This document shows positions 8,886 to 17,188 of a DNA stretch of 64,000 bases, one piece after another; within the stretch, counting starts at the first letter, position 1; each line of letters starts with the position of its first letter. Both the position numbers and the translations under genes were made by a program. This DNA is from Derxia lacustris (lineage in GTDB: Bacteria > Pseudomonadota > Gammaproteobacteria > Burkholderiales > Burkholderiaceae_E), in assembly GCF_002105195.1 (NCBI RefSeq), contig NZ_MUHU01000002.1, forward strand, positions 558,001-622,000. Direction: 5' to 3'. Under the pieces are notes generated by a model that saw only the letters and a program-made list of their open reading frames with translations, ran no database searches and had not been told where the DNA came from.

Positions 8886-8942
8886 TTGGTTGCATGTTGC
8901 AACCAAGTTGCCTTGTAGCATGGGCGGTTGTATGATGCAACC
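8886..8942. promoter_or_regulatory. Double palindromic operator in the HxlR/hydrolase intergenic region
   Basis: Two related palindromes lie between the divergent hydrolase and HxlR genes. The first is perfect: TTGGTTGCA-TGT-TGCAACCAA (8886-8906). The second is near-perfect: GGTTGTA-TGA-TGCAACC (8926-8942). Centre-to-centre spacing is about 38 bp. HxlR/DUF24 regulators bind such palindromes as dimers, so this is probably the autoregulatory and target operator. Confidence 0.75.
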
Positions 8943-8997
8943 ACTTGCCGCGCGACCCCGGCGCGGCCGACCCGACCCCGAGCCGGAGAAGAAAACC

Positions 8998-9441
8998 ATG
9001 GTCAAGCGCACCAGTCACAAGAGCGCCAGCTGCCCGGTGGCGCGCCCCCTGGACGCGATCGGCGACTGGTGGTCGCTGCTCATCATCCGCGACGCCTTCG
9101 ACGGGCTGAGGCGCTTCGGCGAGTTCCAGAAGAGCCTCGGCCTCGCCAAGAACATCCTCTCGGCGCGGCTGCGCAATCTGGTCGAGCACGGCATCTTCGA
9201 GACCGTGCCGGCCGCCGACGGCAGCGCTTACCAGGAATACGTGCTCACCGCGAAGGGGCGCGGCCTGTTCCCGCTGCTGGTGGCGCTGCGCCAGTGGGGC
9301 GAGGACTGGTTTTTCGACCCGGCCGAGCCGCATGTGCAGCTGGTCGATCGGGAACGCGGCGAGCCGGTGCGCCGGCTCGAGCTGCGCTCGCAGGACGGCC
9401 GCCTGCTGGACGCGACCGACACCATCGTGCGGCACGGCTGA
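8998..9441 (+). CDS. HxlR (DUF24) family transcriptional regulator
   Basis: 147 residues. The segment SCPVARPLDAIGDWWSLLIIRDAFDGLRRFGEFQKSL...LSARLRNLVEHG is the HxlR winged helix-turn-helix with its conserved N-terminal Cys, often a sensor of electrophiles or oxidants. The ATG at 8998 is used because the family begins just before this Cys. Divergent from the hydrolase-MFS operon, with two palindromic operators between. Likely a repressor relieved by a reactive quinone or aldehyde (family knowledge plus inference). Confidence 0.93.
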   Translation: MVKRTSHKSASCPVARPLDAIGDWWSLLIIRDAFDGLRRFGEFQKSLGLAKNILSARLRNLVEHGIFETVPAADGSAYQEYVLTAKGRGLFPLLVALRQWGEDWFFDPAEPHVQLVDRERGEPVRRLELRSQDGRLLDATDTIVRHG

Positions 9442-9501
9442 GCCGGTGCCGGCCGGCGTGCGCATCGCAGCGGCCCGATCCGGACCGCTGCCGCCACCGC
9501 C

Positions 9502-11184
9502 TTATTGCAGATTGAGCGCGTTGGTCAGATCGCCCATCGGCGTGCCGCCGGCGGCCTTGAGCGCGTTGTCGCGGCTGGCAAGGCCGGCCAGCGTGTCGAG
9601 GCCGAAGCGGCGGGTGATCAGCCGCAGGATCGACGCGGTGTCGTACTGCGTGTGATCGACCGTGCCCTTCTTGGCCAGCGGCGAAACGATGATCGCCGGG
9701 ATGCGCGTGCCCGGGCCGAGCAGGTCGCCCTTGGGCGGTGCAACGTGGTCCCACACGCCGCCGAACTCGTCGTAGGTGATGACGACGACCATGTTCTTCC
9801 ACTGCGGGCTGGCCTGGAGCTTGGCGATCAGGTCGGCGATCTTGGCGTCGCCGTCGGTCAGGTTGGCATAGCCCTCGTGCTGGTTGTAGACGCCTTCGGG
9901 CTTGTAGAAGGCCACGGCCGGCAGGCTGCCGGCGGCGGCGGCGGCGACCAGATCGTTGTAGTCCTTCAGGTGGCTCGCGCGCTCGCCGGCATGCTTCACC
10001 GGGTCGAAGGCGGCGTAGTAGTTGAACGGCTGGTGATGCGGCTGGAAGTCGACATTCGACGTGGTGGCGATGCCGTTGGAATTGCCGGCATAGATCACCG
10101 TGCGCTTGGTGGCCGGGTCCTGCGTGCCGTCGTTCAGCGCGGCATTCCACGCGCCGCCGTACCAGGCCCAGCTCACGTTCTTGGCCGTGAGCAGGTCGCC
10201 GATGGTCTTCTGCGTCTGCGGCGGCAGCGTGGTCGCGGCAGCGGTGTTGGCATACAGGTTGTTGTTGCCGTCGATGCTGGCCGGCGCGACGCCGCTCGGC
10301 TGATACGGCGCCTGCATGGTGTTGACGGCGTAGAACTTGCCGTCGCCGAAGTAGTTGGCCGGCGTGATGTTGCCGCTCTTCACGTACACCGGCGGGCCGT
10401 CCAGCGCCGAGGCCGGGCTGGTGGCGGCGGTGGTCAGGCGCGGCAGGTACTTGCCGCTGCTGTCGGTGTCGAGCACTGCGATCGTCGGCTTGGCGGCGGC
10501 GGTGTCGGCGTTGGGATACTCGGGCGCGCAGGCGCAGATCAGGTACTGGTGGTTCAGGAACGAGCCGCCGAACGCGCCTTCGAAGAAGTTGTCGGCCAGC
10601 ACGTACTGCTGCGCCAGCTTGTAGAGCGCCGAGCCGCTGTAGTCGAAGTGGCCCATCGTCAGACCGCCGGCATCGGCCCAGGCGGCGAACATGTCGTTCT
10701 TGCCGCCATCGATCTCCATCTGGTTCTCGAAGAAGCGGTGATACAGGTCGCGGGTGACGGTGGAAGTCGTCAGCGTGGCATTGGCCGTGGCCTTGAAGGC
10801 GGTCTCGACCTGGAACGGCTGGTTGGCCAGGCCGGCGCTCTGCGCTGCGGTCACCACCGGCGAGATGCCGGGCGCGGTCACGCCGCCCCAGGTCTGCGGC
10901 AGCGTGGCCAGCACCGTCGTGCCGTTGCGGTCCTTCTGCGGCACATAGGCAGCGGTCGGCTTGCCGTTGGCATCGATCACGGCGCTCAGGCCATTGGCGC
11001 CCGGGAAGTTGCCGAACAGGTTGTCGAACGAGCGGTTCTCGGCATAGATCACCACGATGTTCTGGACCTTGGCCTTGAGCCCGTCATCGACGCTGGTCGT
11101 GGTGTTGTCGCTGTTGCAGGCGCCAAGCGCGAGCAGCGCCGCCAGCGAAATCAGCGTGCGACGCGGGAAGAAAGGGGTGGTCAT
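9502..11184 (-). CDS. Acid phosphatase/phosphoesterase family lipoprotein (AcpA/phospholipase C superfamily)
   Basis: 560 residues. The N-terminus MTTPFFPRRTLISLAALLALGAC has the lipobox (LGAC), so the protein is probably anchored in the outer membrane or periplasm. The mature part has the phosphoesterase-family signatures IVVIYAENRSFDNLFG (metal/nucleophile region) and VVITYDEFGGVWDHV. This matches the AcpA acid phosphatase and phospholipase C superfamily (PF04185), which hydrolyses phosphomonoesters or phospholipids. An upstream in-frame extension exists but would place residues before the signal peptide. It is divergent from the MauG-like gene. Confidence 0.9.
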   Translation of the reverse strand: MTTPFFPRRTLISLAALLALGACNSDNTTTSVDDGLKAKVQNIVVIYAENRSFDNLFGNFPGANGLSAVIDANGKPTAAYVPQKDRNGTTVLATLPQTWGGVTAPGISPVVTAAQSAGLANQPFQVETAFKATANATLTTSTVTRDLYHRFFENQMEIDGGKNDMFAAWADAGGLTMGHFDYSGSALYKLAQQYVLADNFFEGAFGGSFLNHQYLICACAPEYPNADTAAAKPTIAVLDTDSSGKYLPRLTTAATSPASALDGPPVYVKSGNITPANYFGDGKFYAVNTMQAPYQPSGVAPASIDGNNNLYANTAAATTLPPQTQKTIGDLLTAKNVSWAWYGGAWNAALNDGTQDPATKRTVIYAGNSNGIATTSNVDFQPHHQPFNYYAAFDPVKHAGERASHLKDYNDLVAAAAAGSLPAVAFYKPEGVYNQHEGYANLTDGDAKIADLIAKLQASPQWKNMVVVITYDEFGGVWDHVAPPKGDLLGPGTRIPAIIVSPLAKKGTVDHTQYDTASILRLITRRFGLDTLAGLASRDNALKAAGGTPMGDLTNALNLQ

Positions 11185-11327
11185 GTTGGGCAGTCCTGTC
11201 GGCATGGGCGGATGAAAAGCGCCGAGCCTGTAGGCCAGCAATGACCGCGCAATGAAGACAGGTTTGCGAAAGGTGCAAGTCACTCCGGCGCTTTTTTCTG
11301 TCACGGATGTGAACTAGCTTCGCTGCC

Positions 11328-12539
11328 ATGAAAAAAATCCTGAGCCTGCTATGGCTGCTCGCACTGCTGCCCGCGACTGCGCTGCCGGCGTCGTTCTACG
11401 GCACGCCCTTCGAGCGCCAGCCCAGCCCGGCCGAGCTGACCGAGCTGGGGCGCGCGCTGTTCTCGGATGCGCGGCTGTCGGCATCGGGGCGCGTGTCCTG
11501 CGCGTCGTGCCATGACCCGGCGCATGCCTACGGTCCGCCCGATGGCCGCGCGGTGCGGCTCGGCGGGGCCGATCTGCGCCAGCCCGGGCTGCGCGCCGTG
11601 CCCTCGCTCAGGTATCAGCAGGACACGCCGCCGTTCAGCGAGCATTTCAGCGAATCGGATGGCGACGACAGCGTCGATCAGGGCCCGACCGGCGGCCGCG
11701 ACTGGGACGGCCGCGCCGCGTCGGCGCATGAGCAGGCGGCCGGGCCGCTGCTGTCGCCGTTCGAGATGGCCAATGCCAGCATGCCGGCGGCGGTGGCGCG
11801 GCTGCGGCAGTCGCCCAATGCCGGCCGCATGCGCGCGGCCTTCGGCGCCGGCCTGTTCGACGACGACCGCAAGGCCTGGAATGCGCTGCTGCTGGCGCTG
11901 GAGGTATTCCAGCAGAGCCCGCAGGACTTCTATCCCTACAGCAGCAAGTACGACGCGTGGTTGCGCCGGCAGACCGAGCTGAGCCCGGCCGAGCGGCGCG
12001 GGCTGGCGCTGTTCGACGATCCGGCCAAGGGCAATTGCGCGCAGTGCCATGTGAGCGCCATCAAGCGCGGCGCGTTCCCGCAGTTCACGGATCGCGGCTT
12101 CATCGCCACCGGCGTGCCGCGCAACCGCGCCATTCCGGCCAATGCCGATCCGGGCTACTTCGACCTGGGCCTGTGCGGGCCGCTGCGCACCGACCTGCGA
12201 GGCCAGACCGGCTATTGCGGCATGTTCAAGACGCCGACGCTGCGCAACGTGGCGACGCGCAGCGTGTTCTTCCACAACGGCGTGTTCCATCGGCTGGAGG
12301 ATGCGGTGCGCTTTTATGCCGAGCGCGATGTGCATCCCGAGCGCTTCTATCCGCGCGCGGCCGACGGCAAGCCGCGCAAGTTCGACGACCTGCCGGCGGC
12401 CTATGCCGGCAATGTGAACCGCGAGCCGCCGTTCGACCGCAGCGTGGGCCAGCGGCCGGCGCTCACGGCGGCCGAGATCGCGGATGTGGTGGCGTTTCTG
12501 CGCACGCTGACCGACGGCTACCGGGCGCCGGCGCGCTGA
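11328..12539 (+). CDS. Di-haem cytochrome c peroxidase/MauG-like protein
   Basis: 403 residues. Cleavable signal peptide (MKKILSLLWLLALLPATALPA) and two c-haem sites, CASCH (58-62) and CAQCH (237-241), so a periplasmic protein of the bacterial di-haem peroxidase/MauG family. In methylamine-oxidising bacteria MauG completes the TTQ cofactor of the small dehydrogenase subunit, and a TTQ enzyme is encoded 11 kb away, so a maturation role is plausible. The family also contains ordinary peroxidases, and I could not identify the distal haem ligand that separates them. Its 3' end overlaps the convergent APC permease gene by 22 bp. Confidence 0.85.
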   Translation: MKKILSLLWLLALLPATALPASFYGTPFERQPSPAELTELGRALFSDARLSASGRVSCASCHDPAHAYGPPDGRAVRLGGADLRQPGLRAVPSLRYQQDTPPFSEHFSESDGDDSVDQGPTGGRDWDGRAASAHEQAAGPLLSPFEMANASMPAAVARLRQSPNAGRMRAAFGAGLFDDDRKAWNALLLALEVFQQSPQDFYPYSSKYDAWLRRQTELSPAERRGLALFDDPAKGNCAQCHVSAIKRGAFPQFTDRGFIATGVPRNRAIPANADPGYFDLGLCGPLRTDLRGQTGYCGMFKTPTLRNVATRSVFFHNGVFHRLEDAVRFYAERDVHPERFYPRAADGKPRKFDDLPAAYAGNVNREPPFDRSVGQRPALTAAEIADVVAFLRTLTDGYRAPAR

Positions 12540-13930
12540 GGCGGCGGGCGCCGCGCCAGTGCCGCGCCGGCCAGCATCGCCAGCGGCAGCAGCCAGGGCA
12601 GTCGCGCGCCCGGGCCGTCGCTGCCGCCGGCCAGCACATCGAAATGCACCGTGGCCAGCGTGGCGATGGCGGCAAAGCTGGCCAGCGACAGCGCGGCGCT
12701 GGCCAGCACCACCGGCCGGCGCGGCCGGGCCCGCGCGAAGTGGCACAGCGTGGCCAGCGCCGCCACGCCCATCAGCACGATGATGCCGAGCGTGCCCAGC
12801 GCCGACAGCAGCGTGAACAGCGTCAGCACCGGATCGGCGCCGGCCAGCGCAAACAGCCCCACCGCCAGCAGCGCCGAGCCGCTCTGCGCCAGCGAGCCGG
12901 CATGCGGACTGCCGTGGCGCGCATGGATGCGGCCCAGCCGCGCCGGCAGCAGCCGGTCGCGGCCCATCGCAAACAGATAGCGCGCCACCGCGTTGTGAAA
13001 CGCCAGCAGGCTGGCATAGGCGCTGGTCAGGTAGAGCGCGCGCAGCAGCGCCGGCATGGCGCCGCCCATGTAGCGCTCGGCCAGCACAAACAGCAGCTCG
13101 GTCGGATCGGGCAGGGCGCGCAAGGCGTCGAGCGTGGCGCCGGCGCCCAGACCGGTCACCACCGCCCAGGCGGCAAAGCCGTAGAAGCCGCCGATCAGCA
13201 GCACCGAGCCCCAGGTGGCGAGCGGCACGCTGCGCGCCGGATTGCGCGCCTCCTCGCTGTAGAGCGCGGCCGCTTCAAAGCCCACGAAGCAGGCGAAGCA
13301 CATCGTCAGCGCCACCGCCGGCGCGCCGGCCAGCGCCAGCGCCGGCGTGAACGGCCGCGCATCGATGCCCTCGGCGCCGCCGGCCCGCACGATGCAGAAG
13401 CCGAGCGCCAGCACCGCCAGGTATTCGCCCGCGACCAGCAGGCCGAGCAGCCGCGCCGACAGGTCGACCTGGCGATAGCCGAGCAGCGCGATCGAGCCCC
13501 AGGCCGCCAGCGCCGGCAGCCACCAGGGCAGCGCCGGCTCCAGCAGCGGCAGCAGCAGCCCGCGCGCGGCGGCGCCGAACAGGCCGTACAGGCTGATCTG
13601 CATGGCGCTATAGCCCAGCAGCGCCAGCAGACCGGTGGCGCCGGCCCAGCGCCGGCCCAGGCCGCGCGCGGCAAAGGCATAGAAGGCGCCGGCCTCGGGC
13701 ACGTCGAGCGCCATGGCGGTGTAGGCGGTGGCAAACACCAGCAGCACCGCCGTCGCCAGCACGAACATGGCCGGCAGCCCGGGCCCGTTGCCGAACAGCA
13801 TGGCCACTGGCAGGCCGCCGGCGATCGCCACCAGCGGCCCCGAGGCCGAGATGACGAAGAAGGCGATGGCAAACGGGCCGAGCGTGGCGTGGCGGCGACC
13901 GGGGCGGGCGGGAGTGGCGTGGGCGTCCAT
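12518..13930 (-). CDS. APC family amino acid/polyamine permease
   Basis: About 470 residues with 12 or more hydrophobic helices. The first helix contains FFVISASGPLVAIAGGLP, the unwound substrate-binding segment of amino acid-polyamine-organocation transporters; later FACFVGFEAAALYSEEARNP is also family-typical. It would import an amine or amino acid across the inner membrane. The start MDAHATPARPG at 13930 is preferred to an upstream ATG 14 codons earlier. It lies between the MauG-like gene and a cytochrome c gene within the amine-oxidation locus, so an amine substrate is a reasonable guess. Confidence 0.9.
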   Translation of the reverse strand: MDAHATPARPGRRHATLGPFAIAFFVISASGPLVAIAGGLPVAMLFGNGPGLPAMFVLATAVLLVFATAYTAMALDVPEAGAFYAFAARGLGRRWAGATGLLALLGYSAMQISLYGLFGAAARGLLLPLLEPALPWWLPALAAWGSIALLGYRQVDLSARLLGLLVAGEYLAVLALGFCIVRAGGAEGIDARPFTPALALAGAPAVALTMCFACFVGFEAAALYSEEARNPARSVPLATWGSVLLIGGFYGFAAWAVVTGLGAGATLDALRALPDPTELLFVLAERYMGGAMPALLRALYLTSAYASLLAFHNAVARYLFAMGRDRLLPARLGRIHARHGSPHAGSLAQSGSALLAVGLFALAGADPVLTLFTLLSALGTLGIIVLMGVAALATLCHFARARPRRPVVLASAALSLASFAAIATLATVHFDVLAGGSDGPGARLPWLLPLAMLAGAALARRPPPQRAGAR

Positions 13931-14004
13931 GGCTGCGCGGGAGCGGAACGGAATGTTCCGGGCCGCGAGCATGGAGCAAGTGCCGCACCGGCCGGGCGCC
14001 GGCG

Positions 14005-14095
14005 GTCGGGTGGACGGATGCGGTCGGTCGGCTTGGCGGCGGTCGGCGGCGGTCGGCGGTCGGCTGCGGTCGGCTGCGGTCGGATCGGCGCAGCG
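14005..14095. repeat. Short tandem repeat of CGGTCGG-like heptamers
   Basis: About 90 bp between the permease and the cytochrome c gene made of irregular repeats of CGGTCGG, GGCGGTCGG and CTGCGGTCGG. Probably slippage-prone low-complexity DNA; no coding function seen. Confidence 0.7.
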
Positions 14096-14126
14096 AACGC
14101 GCCGATGCCGCGCCGCCTGCCGCAGT

Positions 14127-14591
14127 TCAGCGCGCCGGCTTGAGCAGGCTGGCGCGCAGCGCGCGGTTGTCGGCCGGCGTGGGCTTGCGGTTGCGCGCGG
14201 CGTCGATGTCGGCCGGCGCGATGTCGAAGCCTTCGGGCGCGTCGTTGAGCACGGTGGCCACGTAGCGAAGGATGTCGGCCAGCTCTTCGCTGGAGCGGTT
14301 GCCGAATACCGGCATCACGCCGTTGTAGGCGTCGCCGTCGATGCTGCGCAGCGGGCCGTTGAGCCCGCCGACCACCACCTGCGCCAGATAGCCGGCCGCC
14401 TGCGGCGCCGCCAGATGCAGCCGCAGCGTGCGCGCCAGCGGCGGCGCCACGCCGGGCACGCCGGCGCCGCCTTCGCCGTGGCAGGCGATGCAGTGGGTGT
14501 CGAAGCCGGTCTTGCCGGCGGTCTGCGCCGGGGCGGGCAGGGCGGCCAGGCCAAGGCCGGCGGCGAGGACGAGGGAGCGGAGCGAGGGCAT
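14127..14591 (-). CDS. Class I cytochrome c, periplasmic
   Basis: 154 residues with a signal peptide (MPSLRSLVLAAGLGLAALPAPAQ) and one haem site CIACH near residue 34. The distal methionine probably lies in NGVMPVFG. A small mono-haem carrier suited to take electrons from a periplasmic dehydrogenase. An inverted repeat of GTTAGCCGAAATTGGCA lies 57-102 bp upstream, and the same motif precedes mauB, so the gene is probably in the amine-dehydrogenase regulon. It may be the electron acceptor of the TTQ enzyme, replacing the azurin/amicyanin found in other species, none of which is visible here. Confidence 0.88.
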   Translation of the reverse strand: MPSLRSLVLAAGLGLAALPAPAQTAGKTGFDTHCIACHGEGGAGVPGVAPPLARTLRLHLAAPQAAGYLAQVVVGGLNGPLRSIDGDAYNGVMPVFGNRSSEELADILRYVATVLNDAPEGFDIAPADIDAARNRKPTPADNRALRASLLKPAR

Positions 14592-14647
14592 GGTCGGGCT
14601 CGATGACGGGAACAGGCGCCCAGCCTAGAAAACCGTCTGCCGCTGCG

Positions 14648-14693
14648 GTTAGCCGAAATTGGCAGCTGTGCCTGCTTGCCAATTTCGGCTAAC
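14648..14693. promoter_or_regulatory. Inverted repeat of the AraC-type motif upstream of cytochrome c
   Basis: Two 17-bp arms, GTTAGCCGAAATTGGCA (14648-14664) and its exact complement (14677-14693), are separated by 12 bp. The same sequence with one change (T to C) recurs at 26191 upstream of mauB. It is probably an activator site for the AraC regulator at 15097. Confidence 0.7.
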
Positions 14694-14699
14694 GCCGGC

Positions 14700-15096
14700 C
14701 GCCGCGCGGCGCGCATATTGATGGGAATTGCATTCTGAAAATCCGCCGCGCCAATTCGCCCGGGCGCAATTGCATCGATTGTCGCTGCGGATTGATGCAA
14801 TTCAGTTCAATTCGGCTGCGAGCCGAATTGGCAGCGGGCTTGCGACGGCGGTTTTCCGCGCTTGCCGCTGGCGGTGCCGGCCGGTTTCTCCTGCGGTGCA
14901 TGCCTGCTTGCGGCTGGTGCGCCAGCATCGACGGAATTGCGCTGGGCGAAATGAATTGCGCCCGGCCAATGCCGATTGAAAGCCGGCCGATGGCTGATGA
15001 ACGGAATTGCCGATTGGTGCAGTTGTTGCATGTCGATACGCGAATTCATTTCCGTCCGACATCACCGACATTTCCGCCATTGCCGGCGAGGCGCCC
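14700..15096. other. Long intergenic region rich in GAATTG/AATTGC motifs
   Basis: About 400 bp between the cytochrome c operator and the AraC gene, unusually AT-containing for this chromosome. AATTGC or AATTCG words recur at least ten times (for example near 14727, 14751, 14768, 14796, 14808, 14823, 14935, 14953 and 15003). No open frame here looks real. It probably holds the araC promoter; the repeated words could be binding sites or a mutational signature. Confidence 0.5.
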
Positions 15097-16104
15097 ATGC
15101 CGTTCGACGATTCCGCCCTTTCCGATTGCCTGGTGCGCCACGGCGAATACCAGGAGCCGAACAGCAGCTGCGACTTCGTCGGCTGGCAGCTCGAGTACGA
15201 CCAGCTCGCCGCCGGCCGCTTCCTGAGCCGGGCGCGCGAGCTGCACGTCGACGGCATCCAGATCTTCACCGAGTCGACCAACGCCTTGCTGGGCGAGCGC
15301 GGCTGCGGCCCGGCGGGCGATTTCATCTTCGGCTTTCCGCTTGGCTTTGCCGAAGGCGACGACTGCCTGCTCAACGGTCAGCGCTGGGGCCGGGGCGCGG
15401 CGCCGCTGTTTCGCGGCGGGGTCGAGATCGAGGCGGTGCTGCCGCCGATGGACCTGCTGGTGGTGAGCGTGCGGCAGGAGCTGCTGGCCGATTACGCCGA
15501 GGTCATGAGCGGCATCGCCACCCGGCACTGGCTGGCCGGCAGCCAGATCGCGGTGTTCGACAACGCGCCGCTGGTGCGCGCCGCCGGCAACGGCATTGCC
15601 GCGCTGGCGCAGACGCTGTTCGACGCGCCGGGCCGGCTGGCCGGTGCGCCGGCGCGGCGCCAGGTGCAGCAGGAGGTGCTCGGCGCGCTGCTGCCGATCG
15701 TCGAGCAGTCGCTCGGCCTGCCCGAGCTGGCGTCGTCGGACATGAACCGCACCCGGGTCGTGCAGCGGGCGCGCGATTACGCGCTCGGCCATCTCGACGA
15801 GCCGCTGCAAATCATCGATGTGTGCCGCGCGCTCGGCGTGTCGCGGCGCACGCTGCAATACAGCTTCGAGCAGGTGCTGGGCATGAATCCGCTCAGCTAT
15901 CTGCGCACGCTGCGGCTCAACGGCGCGCGGCGCGATCTGCTGGCCGCCGCCGAGCGCGAGGTCAAGGTGAAGGACGTGGTCGAGCGCTGGGGCTTCTGGC
16001 ATCTGAGCCGCTTCAGCGCCGAATACCGCGAGCTGTTCCACGAGCTGCCATCCGAAACCCTGGCCACCGCGCGCGACCTGCGGGTGCTGGCCCAGGCCGC
16101 CTGA
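15097..16104 (+). CDS. AraC family transcriptional regulator
   Basis: 335 residues. The C-terminal third carries the double helix-turn-helix of AraC/XylS regulators (LQIIDVCRALGVSRRTLQYSFEQVLGMNPLSYLRTLRLNGARRDL). The N-terminal part resembles the sensory domain of EutR/FeaR-type regulators of amine metabolism, without a clear ligand motif. ATG 15097 is chosen; an in-frame ATG at 15007 would add 30 unlikely residues. It lies between the cytochrome c gene and the dehydrogenase operon and is the best candidate to bind the GTTAGCCGAAATYGGCA motif at 14648 and 26191, activating amine oxidation. Confidence 0.9.
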   Translation: MPFDDSALSDCLVRHGEYQEPNSSCDFVGWQLEYDQLAAGRFLSRARELHVDGIQIFTESTNALLGERGCGPAGDFIFGFPLGFAEGDDCLLNGQRWGRGAAPLFRGGVEIEAVLPPMDLLVVSVRQELLADYAEVMSGIATRHWLAGSQIAVFDNAPLVRAAGNGIAALAQTLFDAPGRLAGAPARRQVQQEVLGALLPIVEQSLGLPELASSDMNRTRVVQRARDYALGHLDEPLQIIDVCRALGVSRRTLQYSFEQVLGMNPLSYLRTLRLNGARRDLLAAAEREVKVKDVVERWGFWHLSRFSAEYRELFHELPSETLATARDLRVLAQAA

Positions 16105-16112
16105 GCGGCCCG

Positions 16113-16152
16113 GCCGGGCGCAGCGGGCCCGGGCGGGCCGGCCGCGCCCGGC
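16113..16152. terminator. GC-rich hairpin between convergent genes
   Basis: Perfect 9-bp arms GCCGGGCGC (16113-16121) and GCGCCCGGC (16144-16152) lie in the 51-bp gap between the convergent AraC and YCF48 genes. There is no T-tract, so it may be a stabilising stem or a weak bidirectional terminator. Confidence 0.4.
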
Positions 16153-16155
16153 GGT

Positions 16156-17181
16156 TCACCGCTGCGCGAGCGGCCCGCTGCGGCCGAACAGCAGCGCCCG
16201 GCCGTCGGATGCGGTCACCAGCGTGGTCAGCGTCGGCCGGTCGTCCCGCTGCGCGTGGCTGAAGCTCGCCCCCGCGTCGTCGCTGGCAAGCGTGTTGCCG
16301 TCGAGCGCGCTGGCGCGAATCTTCCGACCACTGGCCACGAGATCGGTGATGGAGCTGCGGATGCCGCTGTCGACCGGCTGCCAGCTGGCGCCGGCATCGG
16401 CGCTGCGGTACAGGCTGCCGCGCAGCCCGGCCACCAGCAGCGTGCCGTCGGCCAGCGCGGTGCCGGCCCACAGGCTGCCGCGATAGCCGGTGTCGAGATA
16501 GCGCCAGCTGGCGCCGCCGTCGGCGCTCCTGAGCACGCTGCCGCGCTCGGCGGCGATGTAGAGCGCGCCGTTCGGATCGGCGAACAGGCGGTAGAGGTTG
16601 CGGTCGGCGCGCCTGGCGCCGTCGGGCGCGGGCAGCGTCACGGTTTCCCAGTGCTGGCCGCCGTCGTCGGTGTGCAGCAGCAGCGACCACAGGCCGCAGG
16701 CCCAGCCGCTGCTGGCGCTGGTGAACAGCACCGAGAACAGCGGCTGGTCCACGGCGGTGTCGCGGCGTTGCAGCGTCCAGTGCTCGCCGCCGTCGGCGCT
16801 GGCCAACACCACGCCGTCATGGCCCACGGCCCAGCCGTGCTGCGGGTCGGCAAAGCTCACGGCGGTGAGCGTGCTGCGCACCGGCACGGCGGCGGCCTGG
16901 CGGTAGCTCTTGCCGTCGTCGTCCGACAGCAGCACCACGCCGCGTTCGCCCACGGCCACGATGCGCGTGCCGGCGCGGGCGCTGCCCAGCAGCAGCGAAT
17001 GCAGCGCGTCGTCGCTGCGCCGGGCCGGTTGCGGCCGGTCGGCATCGGTTGGCGCGGCATTGGCGCTGCCGGCGCCGGCGGCGCTCGCGCCCGAGACCGG
17101 CGCGGCGCCCGCACCGAGGGCCAGCGCGGCGGCAAGGGCGGCGGCCAGGCCGGCGCGGCGGAGTTGGAGAGTCGGTTTCAT
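16156..17181 (-). CDS. YCF48/BNR-repeat periplasmic protein
   Basis: 341 residues. N-terminal signal peptide (LAAALAAALALGAGAAPVSG). The body has repeated BNR/Asp-box-like units (SDDDGKSYRQ, SADGGEHWTL, HTDDGGQHWET, SADGGASWRY, SADAGASWQP), predicting a six- or seven-bladed beta-propeller of the YCF48 (photosystem II assembly factor-like) family. In proteobacteria such proteins are often encoded next to DUF1302, DUF1329 and RND genes, as here. It starts 7 bp after the RND stop and is the last gene of a long leftward operon. The propeller may act as a scaffold for the envelope complex (inference). Confidence 0.85.
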   Translation of the reverse strand: MKPTLQLRRAGLAAALAAALALGAGAAPVSGASAAGAGSANAAPTDADRPQPARRSDDALHSLLLGSARAGTRIVAVGERGVVLLSDDDGKSYRQAAAVPVRSTLTAVSFADPQHGWAVGHDGVVLASADGGEHWTLQRRDTAVDQPLFSVLFTSASSGWACGLWSLLLHTDDGGQHWETVTLPAPDGARRADRNLYRLFADPNGALYIAAERGSVLRSADGGASWRYLDTGYRGSLWAGTALADGTLLVAGLRGSLYRSADAGASWQPVDSGIRSSITDLVASGRKIRASALDGNTLASDDAGASFSHAQRDDRPTLTTLVTASDGRALLFGRSGPLAQR

Positions 17182-17188
17182 GCGGGCC

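Noticed and set aside
14648..14693. A sigma-54 promoter in the inverted repeat (TGGCAG...TTGC)
   Set aside because: The GG-to-GC spacing is 11 or 15, not 10, so it does not fit the -24/-12 pattern.
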